Notes under the pieces: generated by a model
Databases searched by the model: none
What the model was told of the DNA's origin: nothing
What the model saw: only the letters and a program-made list of their open reading frames with translations
Translations under genes and position numbers: made by a program
Part shown: in pieces, positions 16,451 to 25,201 of the stretch
Position numbering within the stretch: position 1 is the first letter of the stretch
Layout: each line of letters opens with the position of its first letter
Assembly (NCBI RefSeq): GCF_014652335.1
Contig: NZ_BMYP01000013.1
Location: 1-54,365, forward strand
Origin: Vogesella fluminis
Lineage (GTDB): Bacteria; Pseudomonadota; Gammaproteobacteria; Burkholderiales; Chromobacteriaceae
DNA: 54,365 nucleotides
Reading direction: 5' to 3'

Positions 16451-16583
16451 GGGGCCAAGACATCCGGTACCGGATCAGCAGCCGGAGACGCAGTATTTAT
16501 CCGGACATGAACAAACAGGCCGAGGCTGTTTTTATCGCTGCAACCCCATTGATATCAGTCACAAACAGGTCGTGAGCAGGTTC

Positions 16584-17396
16584 TTATGCCGGAACGGCAA
16601 CGATCACGCTGGATGCCTTGAAAATGGCTGCGGCCAACTTGCCAACAACCAGGCCAAGATTATTGCAACTGTCATTGGTCACAATGGCGGCAAGGCTGCC
16701 GCCGCCATCCAGGTCAAGCACCACCTCAGTATTCACCGCCCCCGGCTGTATCCGGGAAACCACCCCTTGCAGCCTGTTTCTGGCAGAGAAATGTGCGTCC
16801 GCATCATCGGTGACCACGATGATGGCGGAGGATTTGACCAGGGCAAAGGCTTCCGCTCCGGGTACCAACCCCAGGCTCTCCGTGCTCTCATGGGTGACAA
16901 TGGCAATGATCGTCTGGCCCGTGGCCGTCCGCAGTTCGACTTCATCATTGACGGCACCTGTCTTGACGGCAGCCACCTTGCCGAGAAACTGGTTACGGGC
17001 GCTGGTTTTCATTGCCATCCTTCTGAGCAACAAGTAATCGTCGGCCAAGGCCTCTGCCTGCCGCGCCAGCTGACTGACAAATAGCTGGTGTTCATGCTGG
17101 ATGGACTGGAAATTCTCCACCAGCTGCAATCCGCGCCGGGTCAGACGCGTACCGCCGCCGCCCTTGCCGCCGGCAAGCCTCTCTACCAGCGGCTCTCCCG
17201 CAAGATTATTCATCGTGTCGATGGCATCCCAGGCAGTCTTGTAGCTCATGCGGGCCGCCTTCGCCGCCTGGGTGATGGACCCGTATTCTGCGATCTTGGC
17301 CAATAGCGCCATGCGGTCGGCTCCGCCAAAGCTCTGACCATCAACCGTCATCCACACCGAGCCCTGCAGCTGGATTGTCTTATCAGTCACACTCAT
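16584..17396 (-). CDS. modE: Molybdate-responsive regulator ModE
   Basis: ModE binds molybdate and represses molybdate uptake genes. The 270-residue protein has an N-terminal winged helix-turn-helix (about 20-110, with YGSITQAAKAARMSYKTAWDAI) and two C-terminal TOBE/MOP molybdate-binding domains, each opening with a (S)ARNxL(Q/G)-type segment (SARNQFLGKV, SARNRLQGVV). It is downstream of modC on the same strand, so it sits at the end of the operon it should control, not divergent as in E. coli. A matching operator lies in front of modA. Confidence 0.94.
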   Translation of the reverse strand: MSVTDKTIQLQGSVWMTVDGQSFGGADRMALLAKIAEYGSITQAAKAARMSYKTAWDAIDTMNNLAGEPLVERLAGGKGGGGTRLTRRGLQLVENFQSIQHEHQLFVSQLARQAEALADDYLLLRRMAMKTSARNQFLGKVAAVKTGAVNDEVELRTATGQTIIAIVTHESTESLGLVPGAEAFALVKSSAIIVVTDDADAHFSARNRLQGVVSRIQPGAVNTEVVLDLDGGGSLAAIVTNDSCNNLGLVVGKLAAAIFKASSVIVAVPA

Positions 17397-17563
17397 GTTT
17401 TGTACCAGTTAGTGGCAAGTTCAATCCGGGAAACAGACCCTGTTCCATTCCCGGCGTCCAGGTGAAAACGGCAGGCTTCCATCCTGTGCCCCACGCAAAA
17501 CCGCAGCCAGACTGCATGGAAGCAGACGTTCAAGCAATGATCCCGGATCTCGGGAGGGGCTGT

Positions 17564-18298
17564 TTACCGGCAGATGGTGGTGTTCCCGCATGCAAGGGCC
17601 TCGCTGGCTGGCAAATGGCAGGCGGCCGTCTCCTGTGCATCCAGCCTGCCGTCGCGCAACTGGAAAACGTGATCACCAAATATCTCGACATCCTGCGGGT
17701 CGTGGGTAATCAGTACGATGGGAATTTGCAAGTGCTGCTGCAGGTCGCTCAGTTCCCGGCGCATGGTATGGCGGAGCGACAGGTCAAGTGCAGCAAACGG
17801 TTCGTCCAGCAGCAGGGCCCGTGGCCGGGCGACAATCGCCCTTGCCAGTGCCACGCGCTGGCGCTGCCCGCCGGACAGCTCGTCCGGCAACTGGTGCGCC
17901 ATCGTTTCCAGGCCAAAAGCCCGCAGCCAGTATTCCACCGCATCGTGGCGCACCCCCGTACGCGGATTGAGCCAGCCCCGGCTCAGGCCGAATGCAATAT
18001 TCTGGCGTACGTCCAGATGCGGGAACAGCGCATAGTCCTGGAACAGGTAGCCGACCTGGCGCGCCTGCGGTGCCAGGTTCACGCCGGCGCGCTGGTCAAA
18101 AAGGGTACGGCCATTCAGCCGGATATGACCGTGCTCCGGCCTGAGCAGGCCGGCAACTGCCTTTAGCGTCAGGCTCTTCCCTGCACCAGACGGCCCGTAA
18201 ATCACGATGCGCTGGCTGCTGGACTGCAGTTGCAGGTTCAGCGCAAAGCTGCGACTGCCTGCCTGCAGTGTTTTACGGATATCAATGTCAAACAGCAT
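17564..18298 (-). CDS. modC: Molybdate ABC transporter ATPase ModC, short form
   Basis: This is the ATP-hydrolysing subunit of the ModABC importer. The 244-residue protein has Walker A GPSGAGKS (35-42), Q-loop YLFQDYALFPHL, signature LSGGQRQRVALARA, Walker B ALLLDEPF and a switch His in LITHD. It ends soon after the ABC domain and lacks the C-terminal TOBE molybdate-binding domain of E. coli ModC (~350 residues). The ATG at 18298 was chosen because GAGG lies a proper distance upstream; a TTG two codons earlier does not fit. It follows modB by 12 bases. Confidence 0.92.
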   Translation of the reverse strand: MLFDIDIRKTLQAGSRSFALNLQLQSSSQRIVIYGPSGAGKSLTLKAVAGLLRPEHGHIRLNGRTLFDQRAGVNLAPQARQVGYLFQDYALFPHLDVRQNIAFGLSRGWLNPRTGVRHDAVEYWLRAFGLETMAHQLPDELSGGQRQRVALARAIVARPRALLLDEPFAALDLSLRHTMRRELSDLQQHLQIPIVLITHDPQDVEIFGDHVFQLRDGRLDAQETAACHLPASEALACGNTTICR

Positions 18299-18310
18299 GG
18301 GCAACCTCGT

Positions 18311-18982
18311 TCAGCGCCGTGCAATACGGCCGGGGGCCAGATGACCAGCCGTCAGGAGTACCGCCACACAGACTGCGGAAATGATATACACAAGGGTATT
18401 GGCCACATCATCCTGCCCTGCCTGCACCGCCTCATAGACCGCGATCGACAGAGTCTGGGTCTTGCCGGGGATACTGCCGGCCACCATCAGCGTGGCACCG
18501 AACTCGCCCAGGGCCCGGGCAAACGACAGCAGCACACCGGCAAGGATGCCACGCCACGCCAATGGCAGGGTCACCCGGAAAAAAACGGCCGTGTTGCTTG
18601 TTCCCAATACCCTGGCAGCCTGCTCAAGCTGGCCGTCAACCGACTCGAATGCCGCCCGTGCCGGCTTGAATACCAGCGGAAAGGCAACCACTGAAGCGGC
18701 GATCACGGCCCCTTGCCAGGTAAAAATCAGGTTGATGCCGAATTCTTCCAGCAACCATGTTCCCAGCGCGCTGCGCCGGCCCAGCAGTACCAGCAGGTAG
18801 TAGCCCAGCACCGTGGGGGGCAGCACCATCGGCAGCGTTAGCAGGGTGTCCAGCACATTGCGTCCCGGAAAGCTGGCCCTGGCCAGCAAAAAACCGACAG
18901 CGACCCCCAGTATGGTGGTCGCTGCAGCAGCCAGCCCTGCCACTTTCAGGGACAGGGCCAAGGCCATCCATACAGATTCCAT
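18311..18982 (-). CDS. modB: Molybdate ABC transporter permease ModB
   Basis: The 223-residue protein is the membrane subunit of ModABC, with about five hydrophobic helices. The cytoplasmic EAA-type loop, which docks ModC, reads QLEQAARVLGTSNTAVFFRV and is followed by SFARALGEFGATLMVAG. Segments such as LPMVLPPTVLGYYLL are typical of ModB. It lies 23 bases downstream of modA and 12 bases upstream of modC in one minus-strand operon. Confidence 0.95.
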   Translation of the reverse strand: MESVWMALALSLKVAGLAAAATTILGVAVGFLLARASFPGRNVLDTLLTLPMVLPPTVLGYYLLVLLGRRSALGTWLLEEFGINLIFTWQGAVIAASVVAFPLVFKPARAAFESVDGQLEQAARVLGTSNTAVFFRVTLPLAWRGILAGVLLSFARALGEFGATLMVAGSIPGKTQTLSIAVYEAVQAGQDDVANTLVYIISAVCVAVLLTAGHLAPGRIARR

Positions 18983-19005
18983 GCGCGAGTTGCTCTCTGT
19001 ACGGC

Positions 19006-19758
19006 TCAGGGCTTCCGGAAACCGTACTTGCCCAGCACGGACTGGCCCGCCGGGGACAGGACATAATCGACAAAGCTCTTGGCTTCCTTGGCGTTGGCGC
19101 TACCGGTGCTGATGGCAATCGGATAGCTGATCACTTCGTCAAGCGGTACGGTAAATGCCACCTTGACCTTGTCCGGCATCACTGCCGCATCGGTTGCATA
19201 CACGAAACCGGCATCCACCTCGCCACGAGCCACATAATCCAGCGACTGGCGCACGTTCTGGGTATTGATTGCCTTGGCATTGACGGCAGACCATAGCTTG
19301 GCCGCTTCCAGTGCTGCCCGGGTGTAGCGCCCCGCCGGCACACTGGCGGGATTGCCGATCGCCACTTTGGCCACGCCGGCCTGAGTCAGGCCCTTGAGAT
19401 TCCTGATGCCCGGTTTGCTGTCAAACGGTACCACCAGCACCAGCGAGTTACGGACAAAGTCACGCCGACCGTTGGCCGCCACCAGGCCCTGCCTGACAGC
19501 CTGGTCCATGGTTTCTTGGTCTGCCGATGCGAAGACATCGACCGGGGCGCCTTTGGACATCTGCTGCAGCAAGGCACCGGAGGCGCCAAAGTTGAGCAGT
19601 ATCCTGGTACCAGGGTGTTTTGCCTCGAATGACTGGGCAACATCCTTGAACGCATTGGTCAGGCTGGCGGCTGCCGATACCGTGACATCACCCGCAACGG
19701 CAAGATTGCTGGCAATCAGTACCAGTGCGCCGGAAAGCAGTTTTGTGGCAAGTTTCAT
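19006..19758 (-). CDS. modA: Molybdate ABC transporter substrate-binding protein ModA
   Basis: This is the periplasmic receptor that captures molybdate or tungstate for ModBC. The 250-residue precursor has a cleavable signal peptide (about 1-22, ending AVAGD). The binding-protein fold follows, with VSAAASLTNAF, NFGASGALLQQ and the C-terminal SAKE-containing segment typical of the family. The ATG at 19758 is the only good start; it lies 27 bases from a ModE operator that overlaps the predicted promoter. It is the first gene of modABC-modE. Confidence 0.95.
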   Translation of the reverse strand: MKLATKLLSGALVLIASNLAVAGDVTVSAAASLTNAFKDVAQSFEAKHPGTRILLNFGASGALLQQMSKGAPVDVFASADQETMDQAVRQGLVAANGRRDFVRNSLVLVVPFDSKPGIRNLKGLTQAGVAKVAIGNPASVPAGRYTRAALEAAKLWSAVNAKAINTQNVRQSLDYVARGEVDAGFVYATDAAVMPDKVKVAFTVPLDEVISYPIAISTGSANAKEAKSFVDYVLSPAGQSVLGKYGFRKP

Positions 19759-19784
19759 GACATGTTCCGGGTAATTTGCTACCC

Positions 19785-19817
19785 CGTTATATAATCATCT
19801 ATATAGCGAAATATCAA
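19785..19817 (-). promoter_or_regulatory. ModE operator overlapping the modA promoter
   Basis: CGTTATATA-ATCATC-TATATAGCG (19785-19808) matches the ModE consensus CGnTATATA-N6-TATATAnCG. On the minus strand a -35 TTGATA (complement of 19812-19817) and a -10 TTATAT (complement of 19789-19794) are 17 bases apart. The operator covers the spacer and -10, so bound ModE would block transcription of modABC-modE. Confidence 0.9.
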
Positions 19818-19830
19818 TACCCCGATAGCC

Positions 19831-21801
19831 TTAATCGCCCTGTAGCAGTAGCGCCTCCGCCTGCGCCAGTGCCGCCGGCCGGCCGAGCAACACCAGCACG
19901 TCGCCTTCCTGCAATTCCGAATCCGCCCCCACGTGGGCGAGGCGAACGTTGCGGCGGCGGATGCCGCGCACCCCGACACCGAGGCTGTCCAGCTTCACCC
20001 CGCCCAGCGGCATGCCTATAGCATGAGCACCGGCCACCAGCTGCACGCTGAGCAGGCGCGGCTGGTCGCTGTCGTCGATGCCGTCCAGCTCGTCGCTGGC
20101 GCCACGGAAGAAGCCGGTGAACAGGCTGTAGCGCTGTTCGCGCACCGCTCGGATGCGGCGCAGCACGCGGCTCATCGGCACCTCCATCACCATCAGCGCA
20201 TGCGAAGCCAGCATCAGGCTGCCCTCCATCACCTCGGCCACCACCTCGTCGGCGCCGGCTTCGCGCAGGCGGGTGATGTCGGAGTCGTCGATGGTGCGCA
20301 CGATCACCGGCAGGTCACGGCGCAGGTCGTGCACCATATGGATGATGCGCTCCGAGGCGTGGGTGTCGGCAAAGGTGATCACCACCGTCTTGGCGCGCAT
20401 CGCGCCGGCAGCCATCAGCACCTCGCGCTTGGCGGCGTCGCCGAACACCACCGGATCGCCCGCCTCGCCCGCCTCGCGCACCCGCTCCGGGTCCATGTCC
20501 AGCGCAAAAAAGGAGATGCCCTCCGCCTCCAGCAGCCGCGCCAGCGACTGCCCGCTGCGGCCATAGCCGCAGATGATCACGTGCTCGTCCTTGGCCATGC
20601 TCTGCACCAGTATCTGGTGCAGATCCACCGCCTGCAGCGCCCAGTCCTGCCTGATCAGGCGGCTGCAGATGCGCTCGGCGTGCTGGATCAGGAACGGCGC
20701 CGCCAGCATCGACAGCACGATCGCGGCCAGCGCCGACTGCTCCACCGGCGACGAGATCAGGCCCAGATTGCCGGACAGCGCCAGCAGCACGAAGCCGAAT
20801 TCACCGCCCTGCGCCAGCGCCAGCGCACCCTTCAGGCTATCCCTGGCACGCTGGCCGAACAGCCGCGCCAGCAGGAACACCACCGCCAGCTTGACCGGCA
20901 ACAACAGCAGCAGCATCACGCCGATGTCGCCGGCACGGTCGAGCAGCACGCCGATGTCCAGCTTCATGCCGACGGTGACGAAGAAGAAGCCGAGCAGGAT
21001 GTCGCGGAACGGCTTGATGTCCTCCTCCACCTGGAAGCGGTACTCCGTTTCCGAGATCAGCATGCCGGCGACGAAGGCGCCCAGCGCCAGCGACAGCCCG
21101 GCCAGCTGGGTGAGGAAGGCGATGCCCAGCGTCACCAGCAGCACGTTGATGGTGAACAGCTCGCCGGAACGCTGCCGCGCCACCAGGTGGAACCACGGCC
21201 GCATCAGGCGCTGGCCGAACACCAGCAGCAGGCTCATCACCGCCACCACCTTGAGCAGCGCGAGGCCCAGATCCGTCCACAGGCTGTCGGAGTTGGCCGC
21301 AAACGCCGGCAGCAGGATCAGCAGCGGCACCACCGCCAGGTCCTGGAACAGCAGCACGCCGATCGCCAGCTGGCCGTGCGGCTGCGCCATTTCCAGGCGC
21401 TCGGACAACAGCTTGCTGACGATGGCCGTCGACGACAGCGCCAGCGCGCCGCCGACGGCAAAGCCGGCCAGCGGGCTGCCGGTCAGCCGCCACACGATGG
21501 CACCGATCAGGAACAGCGTCAGCAGCACCTGCGCGAGGCCGATGCCGAACACCAGCTGCCGCATCGCCTTCAGCTTGGCCAGCGAGAACTCCAGCCCGAT
21601 GGAGAACATCATGAACACGATGCCGATCTCACCGAGGAACTCGGTCTCCTCGCCCTGCGGGATCAGGCTCATCACGCCGGGGCCGGCCATGAAACCGACC
21701 ACCAGGTAACCCAGCATGGGCGGTACGCGCAGACTGCGGCACGCGGTCACTGCCAGCACGGCGACCAGCAATACCAACACGATGGGAGACAGGGAGTGCA
21801 T
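19831..21801 (-). CDS. KefB-type monovalent cation:proton antiporter with RCK domains
   Basis: The 656-residue CPA2-family transporter has an N-terminal membrane domain of about 12 helices (residues ~5-385; the family motif region includes GLEFSLAKLKAMR and ALSSTAIVSKLLSER). An RCK_N/TrkA-N nucleotide-binding domain follows (about 408-525, starting HVIICGYGRSGQSLARLL), then an RCK_C/TrkA-C domain at the end. It probably exchanges K+ for H+ under stress control. E. coli KefB/KefC respond to glutathione adducts; whether this one does cannot be told. It stands alone, with mod genes downstream and kdsD divergent. Confidence 0.9.
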   Translation of the reverse strand: MHSLSPIVLVLLVAVLAVTACRSLRVPPMLGYLVVGFMAGPGVMSLIPQGEETEFLGEIGIVFMMFSIGLEFSLAKLKAMRQLVFGIGLAQVLLTLFLIGAIVWRLTGSPLAGFAVGGALALSSTAIVSKLLSERLEMAQPHGQLAIGVLLFQDLAVVPLLILLPAFAANSDSLWTDLGLALLKVVAVMSLLLVFGQRLMRPWFHLVARQRSGELFTINVLLVTLGIAFLTQLAGLSLALGAFVAGMLISETEYRFQVEEDIKPFRDILLGFFFVTVGMKLDIGVLLDRAGDIGVMLLLLLPVKLAVVFLLARLFGQRARDSLKGALALAQGGEFGFVLLALSGNLGLISSPVEQSALAAIVLSMLAAPFLIQHAERICSRLIRQDWALQAVDLHQILVQSMAKDEHVIICGYGRSGQSLARLLEAEGISFFALDMDPERVREAGEAGDPVVFGDAAKREVLMAAGAMRAKTVVITFADTHASERIIHMVHDLRRDLPVIVRTIDDSDITRLREAGADEVVAEVMEGSLMLASHALMVMEVPMSRVLRRIRAVREQRYSLFTGFFRGASDELDGIDDSDQPRLLSVQLVAGAHAIGMPLGGVKLDSLGVGVRGIRRRNVRLAHVGADSELQEGDVLVLLGRPAALAQAEALLLQGD

Positions 21802-21886
21802 CGGAAAAACGGCTCCAGATAGGGGATTGAATGGCGCTCAAGCAAAACTTGCACCCGCCAGGCGGTGCCCGGCGATTATAAGCTGA

Positions 21887-21900
21887 TATAATTGCGCATT
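21887..21900 (+). promoter_or_regulatory. Possible kdsD promoter -10 giving a near-leaderless mRNA
   Basis: A perfect TATAAT (21887-21892) ends eight bases before the kdsD ATG, so transcription would begin at or next to the start codon. No Shine-Dalgarno sequence is visible, and no strong -35 was found. Confidence 0.45.
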
Positions 21901-22881
21901 ATGAAAAATGACCAAAAACAATCCTGCCTCGCACTGGCGCGCGAAGCCCTCGCCATCGAGGCCGCCGCCATTAGCCGGCTGGCGTCGCGGCTGGACGACA
22001 GCTTCAGCGCGGCGGTCGAACTAATCCTGGCCTGCGAAGGCCGGGTGGTGGTCAGCGGCATGGGCAAGTCCGGCCACATCGGCAACAAGATCGCCGCCAC
22101 GCTGGCCAGCACCGGCACGCCGGCGTTTTTCATGCACCCGGCGGAGGCCGCCCACGGCGACCTCGGCATGCTGACCGAGCGCGACATCCTGCTGGCGCTG
22201 TCCAACTCCGGCGAGAGCGACGAATTGCTGGCGCTGCTGCCGGCGTTGAAGCGCAAGGGCGTGCCCATCATCGCGCTGACCGGGCGCCCGCAGTCGACGC
22301 TGGCGACCGAGGCCAGCATCCACCTCGACGCCGGCGTGGAGAAGGAAGCCTGCCCGCTGGGGCTGGCGCCGACCGCCAGCACCACCGCGGCGCTGGCGCT
22401 GGGCGACGCGCTGGCAGTGGCGCTGCTCGACGCGCGCGACTTCAAGCCGGAAGACTTTGCGCTGTCGCATCCCGGCGGCAGCCTCGGCCGCAAACTGCTG
22501 GTCCACATCAGCGACCTGATGCACGGCGGCGAGGCGCTGCCGCGGGTCAGCAGCGGCAGCAGCCTGAAGGACGCGCTGCTGGAAATGACGCGCAAGGGCC
22601 TGGGCATGACCGCGGTTTGCGCCGCCGACGGCCGCCTGCTCGGCATCTTCACCGACGGCGACCTGCGCCGCACGCTGGACAAGAGCCTGGATCTGGCCGG
22701 TCTCTGCATCGACGACGTGATGGCACGCCAGCCGCGCACCATCGAGTCACACCGTCTGGCCACCGAAGCGGCCAACGAAATGGAACACCACAAGATCAAC
22801 GGCCTGCTGGTCACCGACCGCGCCGGCAATCTGGTGGGCGCCCTGAACATGCACGACCTGCTCAAGGCAGGCGTGGTCTGA
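21901..22881 (+). CDS. kdsD: Arabinose-5-phosphate isomerase KdsD
   Basis: KdsD converts ribulose 5-phosphate to arabinose 5-phosphate, the first committed step to Kdo for LPS. The 326-residue protein has a SIS isomerase domain (about 35-185, with GMGKSGHIGNK and STGTPAFFMHPAEAAHGDLGM), then two CBS domains (about 200-325). The ATG at 21901 was preferred to an in-frame TTG at 21892. It is the first gene of the kdsD-kdsC-lptC-lptA-lptB-rpoN run and is divergent from the antiporter gene. Confidence 0.95.
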   Translation: MKNDQKQSCLALAREALAIEAAAISRLASRLDDSFSAAVELILACEGRVVVSGMGKSGHIGNKIAATLASTGTPAFFMHPAEAAHGDLGMLTERDILLALSNSGESDELLALLPALKRKGVPIIALTGRPQSTLATEASIHLDAGVEKEACPLGLAPTASTTAALALGDALAVALLDARDFKPEDFALSHPGGSLGRKLLVHISDLMHGGEALPRVSSGSSLKDALLEMTRKGLGMTAVCAADGRLLGIFTDGDLRRTLDKSLDLAGLCIDDVMARQPRTIESHRLATEAANEMEHHKINGLLVTDRAGNLVGALNMHDLLKAGVV

Positions 22882-22889
22882 GAGACACC

Positions 22890-23414
22890 ATGCAAACCAT
22901 CACCGAACTGGCCAAACGCACGCGACTGCTGATCATGGATGTGGACGGCGTGCTGACCGACGGCCGCATCTTCATCACCGCCAGCGGCGAAGAGCTGAAA
23001 GCGTTCAACACCCTCGACGGCCACGGCCTGCGCATGCTGCAGTCCACCGGCGTGCAGCTGGCGATCATCACCGGCCGCGACGCGCCCGGCGTCGCCCACC
23101 GCGCCCGCGGCCTCGGCATCGACCACTACTACGCCGGCGTGCACGACAAGCGCACCGCACTGGCCGAGCTGCTGCACAAAACCGGCCTTGCCGCCGAAGA
23201 CTGCGCCTACATCGGCGACGACGTCATCGACCTGCCGGTGATGAGCCGCGTCGGCCTGGCGGTGGCGGTACCGGATGCGCCCAGCTTCGTGCGCCAGCAC
23301 GCCCACTTCGTCACCGGCTGCAGCGGCGGCCAGGGCGCGGTGCGCGAACTGTGCGAACTGATCCTGCAGGCGCAGGGCAACTACGACCGCCTGATGGCCG
23401 GTTACCTGGCATGA
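22890..23414 (+). CDS. kdsC: 3-deoxy-D-manno-octulosonate 8-phosphate phosphatase KdsC
   Basis: KdsC removes phosphate from Kdo-8-P to give free Kdo. The 174-residue protein is a cap-less HAD phosphatase. It has DVDGVLTDG (nucleophile Asp17, acid/base Asp19), IITGRDA (motif II), a Lys in VHDKRTAL (motif III) and YIGDDVIDLPVM (motif IV). It starts eight bases after kdsD. Its stop codon overlaps the lptC ATG in an ATGA junction, so translation is coupled. Confidence 0.95.
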   Translation: MQTITELAKRTRLLIMDVDGVLTDGRIFITASGEELKAFNTLDGHGLRMLQSTGVQLAIITGRDAPGVAHRARGLGIDHYYAGVHDKRTALAELLHKTGLAAEDCAYIGDDVIDLPVMSRVGLAVAVPDAPSFVRQHAHFVTGCSGGQGAVRELCELILQAQGNYDRLMAGYLA

Positions 23415-23974
23415 ACCGCGCCGCCCGCCTGTTTCCGCTGGGCCTGATGCTGGGCATGGCTCTGCTCGCCTTCTGGCTCAACGTGCTGACCATGCAGCGC
23501 GACGATGCCCCGGCCAAGCTCGACCTGAGCCGCCCGGAATACACCATCAACCGGCTGACGGCAAAGCGCTTCGACGCTCAGGGCCGGCCGCAGCAGTACC
23601 TGCAGGCGGCCCAGATGTGGCAACTGCCGCGCAATCCGAATGTCTATCTCAGCAAGCCGCGCATCGAGGTCTTCCTGCAGGGCATCCCCGACTACACGGT
23701 GACGGCCGCGGCCGGGCGCTACCACAAGCAGCAGAAAACGGCGGACTTCAGTGATAATGTGCGCTGGGAGCGCAAGGCCACCACCGCCGCGCCGGCCATC
23801 CTGCTGCAAACCTCGGTGCTGCACGTCGACACCGTGGCGCGCAGCGCCAGCAACCGCGCGCCGCTGGTAGCCGACTACGGCACCTCGCGACTGAAATCGA
23901 CCGGCTTCATTTACCAGCAGGACAGCGGCCAGCTGAACCTGCTGTCCAACGTAAGGATTACCTATGCGCCATAG
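23411..23974 (+). CDS. lptC: LPS export protein LptC
   Basis: LptC is the single-pass inner-membrane part of the Lpt bridge. It takes LPS from LptBFG and passes it to LptA. The 187-residue protein has an N-terminal membrane helix (about 7-25) with a short cytoplasmic start (MNRAARLF). A periplasmic beta-jellyroll domain follows, with repeated strand motifs such as PEYTINRLTAKRFDAQG. It overlaps kdsC by four bases and lptA by eleven, so the three are tightly coupled. Confidence 0.92.
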   Translation: MNRAARLFPLGLMLGMALLAFWLNVLTMQRDDAPAKLDLSRPEYTINRLTAKRFDAQGRPQQYLQAAQMWQLPRNPNVYLSKPRIEVFLQGIPDYTVTAAAGRYHKQQKTADFSDNVRWERKATTAAPAILLQTSVLHVDTVARSASNRAPLVADYGTSRLKSTGFIYQQDSGQLNLLSNVRITYAP

Positions 23975-24469
23975 TGTGCTGATCGCGCTGACCGCCCTCG
24001 TGCTGAGCGCCCCTGTCATGGCTGAGAAGGCCGACAGCGAAAAACCGATCGAACTGTCCGCCGACCGCGGCTCGCTGGACCAGAAAAAAGGCGTGACGGT
24101 ATGGGAGGGCAATGTCGTGGTGGTGCAGGGCACGCTGAACCTGAAAGCGCAGCGCGTGACCGTGACCCGCGACGCGCAGGGCAACCAGCAGCTGCAGGCG
24201 CAGGGCAGCCCGGTCACCTTCCGCCAGAAGGTCGACGGCAGCAATGAGTACGTCGAAGGCAGCGCCAGCAACGTCCACTACAACACTGCGGCCAACCTTG
24301 CCACCCTGACCGGCAATGCCCGCGTCAAGCGCGGCCAGGACTCGGTCAGCGGCGCCGTCATCGTCTACAACACCGCCACCGAGACCTACCAAGCCAGCGG
24401 CGGCACCGCCGCCAGCGGCAACAGCGGCCGCGTGACGGTGATCCTGCAGCCCAAAGCACAGGGCACGCC

Positions 24470-24473
<4 letters not shown>
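23964..24473 (+). CDS. lptA: Periplasmic LPS transport protein LptA
   Basis: LptA polymerises into the periplasmic bridge that carries LPS to the LptDE translocon. The 169-residue precursor has a signal peptide ending SAPVMA and an OstA/LptA jellyroll domain, with [20 protein letters not shown] at its start and [12 protein letters not shown] further on. It overlaps lptC and ends four bases into lptB. One exact copy of the window-wide repeat (24287-24300) lies within the gene, encoding AANLA. Confidence 0.94.
24287..24300 (+). repeat. Candidate DNA uptake sequence, exact copy
   Basis: TGCGGCCAACCTTG lies within lptA. It is an exact plus-strand copy of the repeat. Confidence 0.7.
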
Positions 24474-25198
<725 letters not shown>

Positions 25199-25201
25199 GC
25201 C

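Noticed and set aside
16584-19758. The mod region as a horizontally acquired island
   Set aside because: It looks slightly less GC-rich by eye, but there are no integrase, attachment sites or flanking repeats, and partial copies of the window repeat occur in modE and modA.
19933-21822. A 629-codon open frame antisense to the KefB-type antiporter gene
   Set aside because: It is rich in Gln and His, without domains, and runs opposite a well-recognised transporter. It is typical of GC-rich shadow frames.
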